NCBI GenBank assembly: GCA_910585655.1
Contig: CAJUFW010000055.1
Span: 4,292 to 18,271, forward strand
Reading direction: 5' to 3'
From: an uncultured Lachnospiraceae bacterium
GTDB lineage: Bacteria > Bacillota_A > Clostridia > Lachnospirales > Lachnospiraceae
DNA: 13,980 bases
Shown: positions 7,426 to 13,980 of the stretch, piece after piece
How positions within the stretch are numbered: the first letter of the stretch is position 1
Layout of the letters: each line of letters begins with the position of its first letter
Made by a program: the position numbers and the translations under genes
Notes under the pieces: model-generated
Database searches by the model: none
The model's input: only the letters and a program-made list of their open reading frames with translations
Told to the model about the DNA's origin: nothing

Positions 7426-8099
7426 TCTTTTACCTCCGATAATTTTAAATACTCCAGTTTCTGTTGTGCCAAAGACTTTTCATTCTTTCTATCAGTTTCA
7501 CCTAGCAGCTTCCTGGCTCTATCCAATTTCTCCTGGCTAGGCAATTCAAAAAGGCTTCCTGTAAAAACAGGCGTTTCCTCTTCAAACATAATTTCATCTA
7601 TTAGCCCGTGTTCTTTTGCCTGTGCTGCGGTTAGCCATGTCTCTTGTTCCATCATAGTTAGTGCTTTTTCTTTGGACATTCCGCTTTTTGCTGTATAAGC
7701 TGTGCAAAGAGCTTCATCTGCTGTCCGCAGCATTTCTGCAGTATGCTGCATATAGCTATGGTTTCCACTTCCTGGGTTTACAGATACACAATGTACCATC
7801 ATTAAAGCAGTCGGAGACATTTCGCTTTTTCCTGCCATCGCAATCACGGATGCAGCACTGCACGCCTCTCCGGTAATATGAATTTTTACATTTCCATAGT
7901 TGCGAAGCAACGTATAAATATCCGAGCCACTGGATATCACTCCGCCGGGAGAATTGATATAAACGTCAATCAGTTCTCCGCCTGCCTCTTCGATTGCCTT
8001 TGCTGCATCCCGCGGGCAAGTGCTATCCTCTTCAAACAAATCGTAATACCATTTATAATCATTTGGTATGATCGTGCCATATATATTCAGCCGTGGCAT
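7422..8099 (-). CDS. ClpP-like prohead maturation protease (S14-type)
   Basis: This 225-residue serine protease should trim the capsid scaffold domain and itself inside the prohead. The ClpP fold is clear: IDVYINSPGG (about 44-53), then GEACSAASVIAMAG with nucleophile Ser81, then MMVHCVSV with His103, then ETWLTAAQAKEHGLIDEI (about 152-170). The third catalytic acid is not assignable with confidence; Glu/Thr occupies the place where bacterial ClpP has Asp, as in other phage members. The C-terminal 50 residues are charged and probably a self-cleaved tail. The ATG at 8099 lies 41 bases inside the portal gene with a strong GGAGGT six bases ahead, and the stop overlaps the capsid start. Confidence 0.93.
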   Translation of the reverse strand: MPRLNIYGTIIPNDYKWYYDLFEEDSTCPRDAAKAIEEAGGELIDVYINSPGGVISSGSDIYTLLRNYGNVKIHITGEACSAASVIAMAGKSEMSPTALMMVHCVSVNPGSGNHSYMQHTAEMLRTADEALCTAYTAKSGMSKEKALTMMEQETWLTAAQAKEHGLIDEIMFEEETPVFTGSLFELPSQEKLDRARKLLGETDRKNEKSLAQQKLEYLKLSEVKE

Positions 8100-9294
8100 T
8101 TCCCCTACCTCCTCTCAATTCAGCCAGTAAAGTCCTATATTCTGCCTTTATTGTTTCTGTATCCAATCGACGGATTGGTTTGTCCCCTCCTTCGATCGGA
8201 ACTAGATTCAGGATTGATCGCCACTCGTTCGGTGTAAGTGCGCCACGGTCTACCATCTGTACCAAATTTAGTTTTGTAGTCAAACTGGCACACTGAAGGC
8301 TATAGGCTTCTATCACGATTTCATTCCCAAAGCCCCGCTCCCTGCGGCTAAACAATTTCCTGGTATACTCCTGCCGACACTGTTCTGCAAACGGTTCTAA
8401 CTCTGCCTCATAATAAGCTGTCCATTCATCTTCTGTGTAATTCGATTGTACGATTTTTTTGTTTGTGTTAAAAAATGAGTAGAGCCGCTCCGTAACCCGA
8501 TCTATCAAAGCAGCATTTGGCACATAGTCATGCGGCTGTATTTGCTCTACGTCCGCGCTCGCGTCTGCTCCTGCTACTCCCAGAGTATCGCTTTCTACGG
8601 ATAAGTAGTTTTCTACAAAGGTATTGACATTCTTCTTGATATCTCCTGGTTTCAATGCAGTATGAAATTTGAGCAGCCAGCGGACAATTCCGCCATTTTT
8701 TACCGCCTTTACCACACTTTGATCGGAGATATTGATTACCTCCATTAAATCCATAAGGCTTTCCAAGGGACTTGTGCCAAAAATCTCATTTTCGTTAAAA
8801 TCTTCCCGCAAATGGATAATGTCCCGATAGTCAAACGTGTTGCTTTTCCCATTTTTAAAAGTAAATTTCAGGAAAAGTTGTCCCTCTTCATATTTCGCTT
8901 CTACCAACACACATGGGATTGGATAAAGCTGTGTTGGGTAGCCGTTTTCATCCCGGATAATCAAGGCAAAGGCATTGCCGTTTAGCTTCAGTCTGGTAGC
9001 CATTTTCATAGCGTATGTCTGCCATCCCATATAAGGATTTGGCTCCTCCAATAAGAAGCGGATATAAGGTTCCGGATTTACCTTAATTCCGGAGGCATCC
9101 CGCCTGATATGTTTCGGAACCATCTTCCCAGCAGCTTTGGCATAAGGTCGGATGCACGCCCGAACGATATCACTCTTATACAGTTTTCCATCCCAGGCAT
9201 AAAATCCATTGCCCTGTTCGATTACCATTTGCATACGAACTTTGTCAGCTTTGCTATTATGTATGAGTTGTTTTACTTTGCTGAAAAATCCCAT
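8059..9294 (-). CDS. Portal protein, HK97 type
   Basis: This 411-residue protein forms the dodecameric portal at one capsid vertex, docking the terminase and then the connector. Family hallmarks in order: LLEEPNPYM (81-89), LNGNAFALI (104-112), DYRDIIHLRED (155-165), FGTSPLESL (172-180) and the late GALTPNEWRSILNL (351-364) with a following EGGD. This matches the HK97/Phage_portal family in length and order. The ATG is 13 bases after the terminase stop, with a GGGGG-rich ribosome site. The last 41 bases also encode the start of the protease. Confidence 0.95.
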   Translation of the reverse strand: MGFFSKVKQLIHNSKADKVRMQMVIEQGNGFYAWDGKLYKSDIVRACIRPYAKAAGKMVPKHIRRDASGIKVNPEPYIRFLLEEPNPYMGWQTYAMKMATRLKLNGNAFALIIRDENGYPTQLYPIPCVLVEAKYEEGQLFLKFTFKNGKSNTFDYRDIIHLREDFNENEIFGTSPLESLMDLMEVINISDQSVVKAVKNGGIVRWLLKFHTALKPGDIKKNVNTFVENYLSVESDTLGVAGADASADVEQIQPHDYVPNAALIDRVTERLYSFFNTNKKIVQSNYTEDEWTAYYEAELEPFAEQCRQEYTRKLFSRRERGFGNEIVIEAYSLQCASLTTKLNLVQMVDRGALTPNEWRSILNLVPIEGGDKPIRRLDTETIKAEYRTLLAELRGGRGNATAEYIWHDHTK

Positions 9295-9307
9295 TTCTTC
9301 CCCCTTT

Positions 9308-11149
9308 TTAAATCAATACTAGATATTCGTTCAGCTTCATTTCCATAGCTGTATAAGCGTCCAATAGAGCTGCTGTCCCATCTATGCGCCGCTTCGGATT
9401 GCTAGTTTTGATTGGCTTGATGTTGTCATTGGTATCTGTTTGGATCGCCGTGTTACAAAGGCACCACTTATCTACTGGATTGTTGTTATATACAATCAGG
9501 TTATGCTCTAAATCTGCTCCCAGGCTCTTCATCGGCGCAGATAGTGTCTTGGCTCCTTGGTGGATCGGTATCATACTCTCGCGACCAAAATACTGCTGCA
9601 TTTCTTCTACCCAATAAGCCGCTGACCAGGCATCGTAGCCGATCCATGGGATATAAATATCATACATCTCCCGGATTTCTAAAAACCACTCCGTAATATA
9701 CTTTGGATGGTTCTTGTTCCCTGGGCAGGTTCGGACATAGCCTGCTTTTATCCAAGTATCGTAGGGTACTTTATCCTCTAGCACTCTTTTGGCTACTAAA
9801 TCTTCTGGCATCCAGTACATTTGTAAAACATAAACATGCAAATCATTCGGCACGCGAAAAATTACTTTAGCCGCCGAAAGATCGGTTGTATCCGATAAGT
9901 CACACCCTCCGATCCCGTAACTTGGTCTTAAATCCTCAATGTGGAACGTCCGGTCATTGTTTGCCTGCTCATAGGTAAGCCATGCCTCGCCTACAGTTTG
10001 TGGCATGTCAAAATCTTTACAAAGTAAGTTTTTTACCAGTTTTGGATTTGCTTTCGCCTTTTCAACTTTGTCAAAAAGAGTCTCCTCCTGTTTTACGGTT
10101 CCGAGGCTAGGATTTGCTTTTACCCAACAATCCGGATAGATCCACTCTCCCCGGCTATCCAGTTCATAAATCAGGTAGAGTGTTTTTTCATCCCTGTATC
10201 CTTCCGGATCTTGATATCCGTTGATCGTCTGTTCGGCGGCTGCGTATTTGGTATCATAGATATGTTCCCGAATAGTTCCAGCTGTCGTCGTAATAAAGGT
10301 TAGAGGCTCCTCCCTAGAAGATGTACCATCCACGATAACATCATAGAGGTTGTCGTCTGTCCAGGCGTGAATCTCATCCAGTAACGCCCCGTGAACGTTC
10401 AGCCCATCCAAAGTATCCGAATCTCTTCCGAGTGGGCGGAAAGAAGAATCGTTAAATTCCCCGATCAATTCCCCGACGAGTGCCTTGTTCCGTTTTAGAA
10501 GGATTGGCGACTTTTTTACCATCTTTTTCGCTTCCAACCAAATGATTTTTGCCTGGTCTTTTTTTGTTGCACAGGCGTAGACTTCTGGCCCTGCCTCTCC
10601 ATCTGCCATCTGGAGGTAAAGTCCGACCGCTGCGGCCAGTGTTGACTTTCCATTTTTTCGACCTACTACTAAATCAACCTCTTTATACTTCCGTTTCCCG
10701 GATATCTTATGTACAATTCCGAAAGCAGCCGCCAGCAACGCTTTTTCCCATAGCTCCAGAATAAAAGGCTTTCCGCCCATCGCTCCTTTAGAGTGTTTGC
10801 AATAATTCTCAATAAATTCTATAACATGATTTCCCTTACGAGGGTTGTACTCCCACTCGCTTTCCGGGTTTTGTATGATATCCTCTACAATATGGCGATA
10901 GGTCAGGTATACTTTCCGGCTTGTATTTACGATCTGTGAAATTGCTTTCTGACTTTCCAGAGCCTTTAAAGCTTCCTTCTCCTCCTGTTCTGCCTGCTCA
11001 ATCCCGGCTTCGTTGTTCGGCTCCTTCGCCCGAATTGCTTCTCTTGCTGCTCTCGCGATTTCATAAGCCGTAAAAAGTGGCTTATGCCGGATCTGCTCCC
11101 AGTATTCCAGTATTGGATTATAGTCGTTTGGATACTGTATCCTTCTCAT
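9308..11149 (-). CDS. terL: Terminase large subunit
   Basis: This 613-residue packaging motor has an N-terminal ATPase and a C-terminal nuclease. Walker A is VVGRKNGKST (161-170), Walker B is ALLDEIH (255-261), and the coupling motif is TTTAGT (287-292). Nuclease acidic residues are seen at Asp417 (GGCDLSDTTDL), Asp506 (IGYDAWSA) and Asp590 (RRIDGTAALLDAY). This matches HK97-type Terminase_1 proteins. Between about residues 40 and 70 lies an unusually Glu/Ala-rich, probably helical, stretch before the core. ATGA overlaps the small subunit stop, so the two subunits are made by coupled translation. Confidence 0.97.
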   Translation of the reverse strand: MRRIQYPNDYNPILEYWEQIRHKPLFTAYEIARAAREAIRAKEPNNEAGIEQAEQEEKEALKALESQKAISQIVNTSRKVYLTYRHIVEDIIQNPESEWEYNPRKGNHVIEFIENYCKHSKGAMGGKPFILELWEKALLAAAFGIVHKISGKRKYKEVDLVVGRKNGKSTLAAAVGLYLQMADGEAGPEVYACATKKDQAKIIWLEAKKMVKKSPILLKRNKALVGELIGEFNDSSFRPLGRDSDTLDGLNVHGALLDEIHAWTDDNLYDVIVDGTSSREEPLTFITTTAGTIREHIYDTKYAAAEQTINGYQDPEGYRDEKTLYLIYELDSRGEWIYPDCWVKANPSLGTVKQEETLFDKVEKAKANPKLVKNLLCKDFDMPQTVGEAWLTYEQANNDRTFHIEDLRPSYGIGGCDLSDTTDLSAAKVIFRVPNDLHVYVLQMYWMPEDLVAKRVLEDKVPYDTWIKAGYVRTCPGNKNHPKYITEWFLEIREMYDIYIPWIGYDAWSAAYWVEEMQQYFGRESMIPIHQGAKTLSAPMKSLGADLEHNLIVYNNNPVDKWCLCNTAIQTDTNDNIKPIKTSNPKRRIDGTAALLDAYTAMEMKLNEYLVLI

Positions 11150-11547
11150 TTGCTTTCTATAAATTCCTCAAATCCATCGCTTATCTCTGCTTGTTTCGCT
11201 GCTTCTTTCGGGAGCATGTCAGTAAGCTGCTTTACACAGGACATATAATTTTTGATCATCGTATTATAGATTTCTACCTCACAGGTTTTTTTAAAGCCTT
11301 TCTGGTTCTGTCCGTTCTGGTACTCCTCTACATAACCCTTTTCTTCTATGATTCTTCTTAGCTCGTATAAACTCCCAGCCATAAAAGCGGCTTCCTCGAT
11401 CAGGGATTCGACGCTTTCTTTCTTTTTCCGTTTCAGCTTGACGGTTTCCGGGGAATCCCCTTCTTTCTTCTGGAAAATAGCGGTCAATCTCCTCTTTGTC
11501 TTTTGAATGATTTTTTCCTTTTCCAAACTTCTTTCATCTTCCACCAT
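11146..11547 (-). CDS. terS: Terminase small subunit (putative)
   Basis: This 133-residue charged helical protein lies immediately before the large terminase subunit and overlaps it by 4 bases. A basic N-terminal half (KTKRRLTAIFQKK, VKLKRKKKESVE) is followed by helices and a C-terminal segment (EVEIYNTMIKNYMSCVKQLTDMLPKE) resembling the oligomerisation region of phage small terminases, including the Tyr-N-T-M-I-K-N-Y pattern. It should recognise the packaging start site on the concatemer and hand DNA to the large subunit. ATG 11547 has an excellent AAGGAGG seven bases upstream. Family membership rests mainly on position plus this C-terminal pattern. Confidence 0.8.
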   Translation of the reverse strand: MVEDERSLEKEKIIQKTKRRLTAIFQKKEGDSPETVKLKRKKKESVESLIEEAAFMAGSLYELRRIIEEKGYVEEYQNGQNQKGFKKTCEVEIYNTMIKNYMSCVKQLTDMLPKEAAKQAEISDGFEEFIESK

Positions 11548-11634
11548 TTCCCGCCTCCTTTTTTGACTACACCCCCTTCGCGCGCGCGACCTGTGCGTTT
11601 AAATAATGTGGGGGCTCGGTGAGGAAAAATAAAA
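11548..11634 (-). other. 87-base gap between HNH and terminase; candidate cos region
   Basis: This gap holds no gene. It contains a run of alternating CG at 11579-11588 (five CG units), flanked by CCCCC at 11572-11576 on one side and GGGGG about 20 bases past the CG run on the other, with an AT-rich TTTAAATAAT between. This composition stands out from the surrounding genes. In HNH-containing cos phages the packaging site lies near the HNH and small terminase genes, so this is a reasonable place for cos. No sequence motif proves it. The terminase ribosome site (AAGGAGG) lies at its left edge. Confidence 0.35.
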
Positions 11635-11964
11635 TCAGCCGTTGTTTTGATGGGGGGAGTTCGGCACTGGCATACCGCTTTCGTCAAACTCATACCGAAC
11701 CAATCCCTCGATCTCTTCTGCTTTGTTTTCCTTGTTGTGACAAACCAGACAGTCGTACTTTAAGTTGTCCATGCTCAAGGCAATCGCTGGATTGCCAATG
11801 TTATCTGGTGTCAGCTCTATCTTGTGATGGACGATGTATCCAGGCATCACCCGGCAGCTTTCACACAGCCCGCCATCTACGGCTATCCTCTTCTGGATAT
11901 AAGCAGCCCGGCACTTTTGCCATCTGGTAGAGTGATAAAACGAATAAGCGAACTCTCGCGCCAT
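11635..11964 (-). CDS. HNH endonuclease next to terminase
   Basis: This 109-residue HNH nuclease has a zinc-binding pair Cys34-x-x-Cys37, the catalytic HHKIELT (46-52), Asn67, and a second pair Cys72-x-x-Cys75 followed by His76 (CLVCHNKE). In phages with HNH genes directly before the terminase, the nuclease supports cleavage at cos by the large terminase. I start at ATG 11964 because AGGAGG lies 7-8 bases upstream; an in-frame TTG at 12003 lies in the U-tract of the preceding terminator and would add 13 residues unlike the family. The N-terminal FYHSTRWQKCR also fits the usual start of these proteins. Confidence 0.92.
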   Translation of the reverse strand: MAREFAYSFYHSTRWQKCRAAYIQKRIAVDGGLCESCRVMPGYIVHHKIELTPDNIGNPAIALSMDNLKYDCLVCHNKENKAEEIEGLVRYEFDESGMPVPNSPHQNNG

Positions 11965-12001
11965 TGTATCCCCTCCTGCTGCCTTTGTCGCTTTGCTATC
12001 C

Positions 12002-12033
12002 AAAAAGAGCCCCGACCATCTGTCGAGGCTCTT
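12002..12033 (-). terminator. Rho-independent terminator before the late operon
   Basis: In the minus-strand transcript the stem is AAGAGCC-UCGAC, loop AGAUG, GUCGG-GGCUCUU, twelve pairs including one G-U. It is followed by a U-run (CUCUUUUUGG). The 5' arm is at 12033-12022, the loop at 12021-12017 and the 3' arm at 12016-12005. It sits between the HTH regulator and the HNH gene, so it would separate middle transcription from the late packaging and structural operon, unless transcription reads through under phage control. Confidence 0.85.
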
Positions 12034-12070
12034 CTGGTACGTGCAAGCACCTTCTGGATTGGCACTTACT

Positions 12071-12076
12071 ATTATA
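12071..12076 (-). promoter_or_regulatory. Possible -10 element of the late promoter
   Basis: On the minus strand a perfect TATAAT overlaps the TAA stop of the regulator gene, about 40 bases before the terminator hairpin. No TTGACA-like -35 is found at 16-19 bases upstream and there is no extended TG motif. If used, it would be a weak or activator-dependent promoter, which would fit late control by the adjacent regulator. AT-rich 3' gene ends give TATAAT by chance, so this is tentative. Confidence 0.3.
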
Positions 12077-12398
12077 ATCTTTTAAAATGGGAATTGGGGG
12101 AAAGTTTCAGATAAGCATTGATTTTCTTTCCGACACTGCTTCTGTCCATGGACAGTTCTGTTCCGATTGCCGCTAAACGCTTACCATCCAGGAACCGATA
12201 CCGGAAAATCAGGCGCAACTCCGGATCGGCAATCTCACTAATAAATTGCTCAATCTCTTTTCTTTTTTGTTCTGCCTCACTTAGCTTTGCCTTATAGCTT
12301 TGTACTATCTCCTGATTCCTTTCCTGCTTTATCCGTTGTCTGAGATCGTTCGCTTCCCGGCATAGTTTCCGGTATGCCTTGAGTTCCTGTTCCCTCAC
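12072..12398 (-). CDS. ArpU/RinA-like regulator with sigma-70 region 4-like HTH
   Basis: This 108-residue protein has an N-terminal charged coiled coil (about 1-50, LRQRIKQERNQEI... LSEAEQKRKEIEQF). A C-terminal region (51-98) follows with the sigma region 4 / LuxR-like pattern ISEIADPELRLIFRYRFLDG, then RLAAIGTELSMDRSSVGKKI, whose second half is the HTH. Small proteins of this type at the end of the middle region, just before the terminase genes, are late transcription activators in many Firmicute phages. The start is GTG 12398 with AAGGAG seven bases upstream. It may activate the late operon beginning at the neighbouring HNH gene. Regulatory function is inferred from fold and position. Confidence 0.78.
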   Translation of the reverse strand: MREQELKAYRKLCREANDLRQRIKQERNQEIVQSYKAKLSEAEQKRKEIEQFISEIADPELRLIFRYRFLDGKRLAAIGTELSMDRSSVGKKINAYLKLSPNSHFKRL

Positions 12399-12409
12399 AT
12401 TATCACTCC

Positions 12410-12838
12410 TTATGCCTCATATGCGCTTGTATCGGTTATGATCCGCGATACTTTGATTTTACCTTTCGCGGTAAGGCTTAGCTTGCCCTTTATCCCTTTC
12501 CCGGTGTCTATGCTGATCGATTGGATGAAATCTTCACACATCGGCGAAACGGCTTCACGTAACAATGTTACCACGGATTCATCTACCGGGACTGTCTCAT
12601 CCTCTACGAAAAGCATATCAATCCTTTCATATGCCCGTTCCATCCGGTTCTTTTTGCGTGTGTAATCTTCTGCCGTAAAGCAGTCGCAAAACTCTGTTGC
12701 CAGCTCGTTGATTTCCTCCTGCGTCCACTCTGGCAACGCTTTTCGTGTTGTTGCCTGCCCACAAAAACGACAGAAGCCGGTTGCTGTTACCAGTTCCCGC
12801 TTTTCCTTTTCTGCCTGCTCTACTTCCTTAAACAGCAT
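12410..12838 (-). CDS. Hypothetical phage protein with CxxC and CxC motifs
   Basis: I do not recognise this 142-residue protein as a named family. It has a coiled N-terminal helix, then CRFC (Cys23, Cys26), WTQEEINELATEFCDCF with Cys51 and Cys53, a helical central part, and a C-terminal beta-rich segment (KGKLSLTAKGKIKVSRI). The four cysteines could bind one zinc ion. It starts at ATG 12838 with AAGGAGG nine bases upstream and overlaps the end of the previous gene by 11 bases, so it is part of the same transcript as the HhH and ParB-like genes. A nucleic-acid-related accessory role is plausible but unproven. Confidence 0.8.
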   Translation of the reverse strand: MLFKEVEQAEKEKRELVTATGFCRFCGQATTRKALPEWTQEEINELATEFCDCFTAEDYTRKKNRMERAYERIDMLFVEDETVPVDESVVTLLREAVSPMCEDFIQSISIDTGKGIKGKLSLTAKGKIKVSRIITDTSAYEA

Positions 12839-13079
12839 TTTCGTTCGCCTCCTTATGTACGTTTTTGATGGCTTCCATGATTTCGGTACTCTTCTTTTCC
12901 CCGATTCCTTTTATGCCCCGGATCGCGGTTTCCAGATCGGAAAGGTGCAGGCTTGCGCCTGCTGCCTTCTTTCCAGCCTCAAATCCCTTATCATATATGC
13001 CGAAGATATATTCTTCCATCTGCTTATGATCGAGTTTCTTTATCTGCTTATAAAGCACTCGGTTAAATTTAAACTTCAT
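12828..13079 (-). CDS. Small helix-hairpin-helix protein
   Basis: This 83-residue protein has basic N-terminal helices (RVLYKQIKKLDHKQMEEYI), a middle KGFEAGKKAAGAS, and a helix-hairpin-helix-like motif at about 51-71, IRGIKGIGEKKSTEIMEAI. Such motifs contact the DNA backbone without sequence specificity. The ATG has AAGGAGG 11 bases upstream, and that ribosome site overlaps the stop codon of the ParB-like gene. It may help DNA binding by its neighbours, but no enzymatic domain is present. The exact function is unknown. Confidence 0.78.
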   Translation of the reverse strand: MKFKFNRVLYKQIKKLDHKQMEEYIFGIYDKGFEAGKKAAGASLHLSDLETAIRGIKGIGEKKSTEIMEAIKNVHKEANENAV

Positions 13080-13096
13080 GCCTCTGCCTTCCTCCT

Positions 13097-13980
13097 TTAT
13101 TTGTTTTCCAGTTTTTTCCGCAAAAGTTCCAACGCATCTACAATGATTTTTCTGGTCTGTAACAGGCCAGGCGGAAAACTGCCTTTTTTATACTCTTGCA
13201 GGAGTTTACTTACCTCTGCCAGCCCATACTCTTCTGGCTCTTTCCTTCTTTCTTCATAGCCTAGACATCCATCTTCGTGCGTTTTCTTACCAGCGCACTC
13301 TCCTTCGTGGTTGCAGGTGCTACAAAGCTCTTCTTTTGTCATATCCCGGCTCTTTTCTTTTTTTACTTCTTTCGCCTGTACCGCCCCGGTTTCTTGGTAC
13401 TTTTCATATAGTTCTTGCTGCTTCTCCTCCTCTAGCCCGGCGATCTCGTTGGCTGTACTGGTGCTGATGTTTCCAGAGGCGAATTCCTCCTTGAAGGGTT
13501 CGCTTAGATTTCGGTTGATATTGTCCAGTGTCCCGACTTTGGTTTTGCTAGTTCCCAGCAGTTCCGCAATTAACGTTTGCTTCCGGCCTGGCAGCTCGTG
13601 AGTTTTCTGGTACTCTTTTAAGAGTTCACGTACCCGCTCGATCTCCCTCATCTTTTCGTAGTCTGTGCGTTCGCGTTGGGTGGAATTGGTAAAAATTAAG
13701 ATTAGTTCGTTTTGGATTTCATCCGGTGATACCACTTTGCATGGTACTAACTCATACTCGGTTTTTCCTTCCGCCAGAAGGCGCAGCAGGGCAAGCCTGC
13801 GCTTATGCCCTGCGATTACCTCATACTCGTCCGTCCCTTCGATTGGCCGGACTACCGGATACTGCTGGAGGCCGATCAGTTCAATGCTTTCTGCCAACTC
13901 CTTTATCTCTTTATCGTCGGCGTGATAAAAGTTTGCCTTGTCTGGCGCCGGATGAAGGCGGCTGACGCTTATCTTGATTG
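13097..13980 (-). CDS. ParB-like partition/DNA-binding protein (5' end missing)
   Basis: The gene runs off the right edge. In frame, codons from 13978 read IKISVSRLHPAPDKANFYH and continue ADDKEIKELAESIELIGLQQ, the start of a ParB N-terminal domain. The TTG at 13897 is therefore internal, not the start, and at least 293 residues are present. The CTP-binding box equivalent to GERRxxA is GHKRRLA (visible residues 57-63). A KorB-like HTH (KQTLIAELLGTSKTKVGTLDNI) is at about 133-154. A late Cys cluster (Cys209, 212, 218 and 228, with His214 and 224 between) could bind zinc and is unusual for ParB. No parA lies in the window. Such lone ParB-like proteins occur in phage middle regions and may act in DNA metabolism or regulation rather than partition. 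Confidence 0.88.
   Translation of the reverse strand, partial: IKISVSRLHPAPDKANFYHADDKEIKELAESIELIGLQQYPVVRPIEGTDEYEVIAGHKRRLALLRLLAEGKTEYELVPCKVVSPDEIQNELILIFTNSTQRERTDYEKMREIERVRELLKEYQKTHELPGRKQTLIAELLGTSKTKVGTLDNINRNLSEPFKEEFASGNISTSTANEIAGLEEEKQQELYEKYQETGAVQAKEVKKEKSRDMTKEELCSTCNHEGECAGKKTHEDGCLGYEERRKEPEEYGLAEVSKLLQEYKKGSFPPGLLQTRKIIVDALELLRKKLENK

Noticed and set aside
11484..11693. 69-codon minus-strand ORF across the HNH/terS gap
   Set aside because: It overlaps two well-supported genes in another frame and its composition is low-complexity basic; it is a shadow ORF.
11965..12003. Upstream TTG start for the HNH gene
   Set aside because: It lies in the terminator U-tract and lacks a ribosome site, whereas ATG 11964 has AGGAGG at good spacing.
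12708..13259. 183-codon plus-strand ORF opposite the small middle-region genes
   Set aside because: It is antisense to three genes with good ribosome sites; its Phe/Leu/Ser-rich translation is typical of a reverse-strand shadow.
13095..13897. Start of the ParB-like gene at TTG 13897
   Set aside because: Conserved ParB residues continue in frame upstream to the window edge, so the gene is truncated and TTG is an internal Leu codon.
1..13980. Defence system, CRISPR array, tRNA, integrase or insertion sequence
   Set aside because: None is visible on either strand. All coding capacity is accounted for by phage packaging, head, tail and a few middle-region genes.

Overview
The window is one strand of a tailed-phage genome (free phage or prophage). 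Every gene I can support lies on the minus strand, so the genome reads from the right edge to the left. The module order is that of a long-tailed siphovirus with an HK97-type head. The likely host is a low-to-moderate GC Gram-positive, probably a gut Clostridia/Lachnospiraceae-type Firmicute. I infer this from the strong AAGGAGG-type ribosome sites, the phi13-like tail tube, the ArpU/RinA-like regulator and the HNH gene next to the terminase. No host gene, integrase or att site is visible, so the taxonomy is an inference.

Right part (13980 to 12072): a ParB-like protein cut by the window edge, a small helix-hairpin-helix protein, a cysteine-motif protein of unknown function, and a small regulator with a sigma-70 region 4-like HTH. 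These look like the end of the middle/early region. A short gap then holds a perfect TATAAT -10-like hexamer and a minus-strand rho-independent terminator, directly ahead of the late genes. Regulator, promoter-like site, terminator and late operon in that order resemble late-gene control points of other phages.

Middle part (11964 to 4795): HNH endonuclease, terminase small and large subunits, portal, ClpP-like prohead protease, HK97-fold major capsid protein, head-tail connector, head closure protein, gp10-like neck protein and tail terminator. Many genes are translationally coupled by 4-base ATGA/GTGA overlaps. The exception after the capsid gene carries two adjacent hairpins, one of which can mask the ribosome site of the connector gene.

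Left part (4798 to 1): tail tube protein, tail assembly chaperone G, a -1 frameshift extension (GT) that has no start codon of its own, a short tape measure protein, and a fibronectin-type-III-rich tail protein cut by the left edge. The first 37 bases are Illumina adapter, not biology: the left edge is a contig end, and the last few residues of the first ORF are adapter translation.

Apart from these points the window is an ordinary phage packaging, head and tail block. I found no defence island, CRISPR array, tRNA or insertion sequence, and no stretch over 300 bases without a gene.
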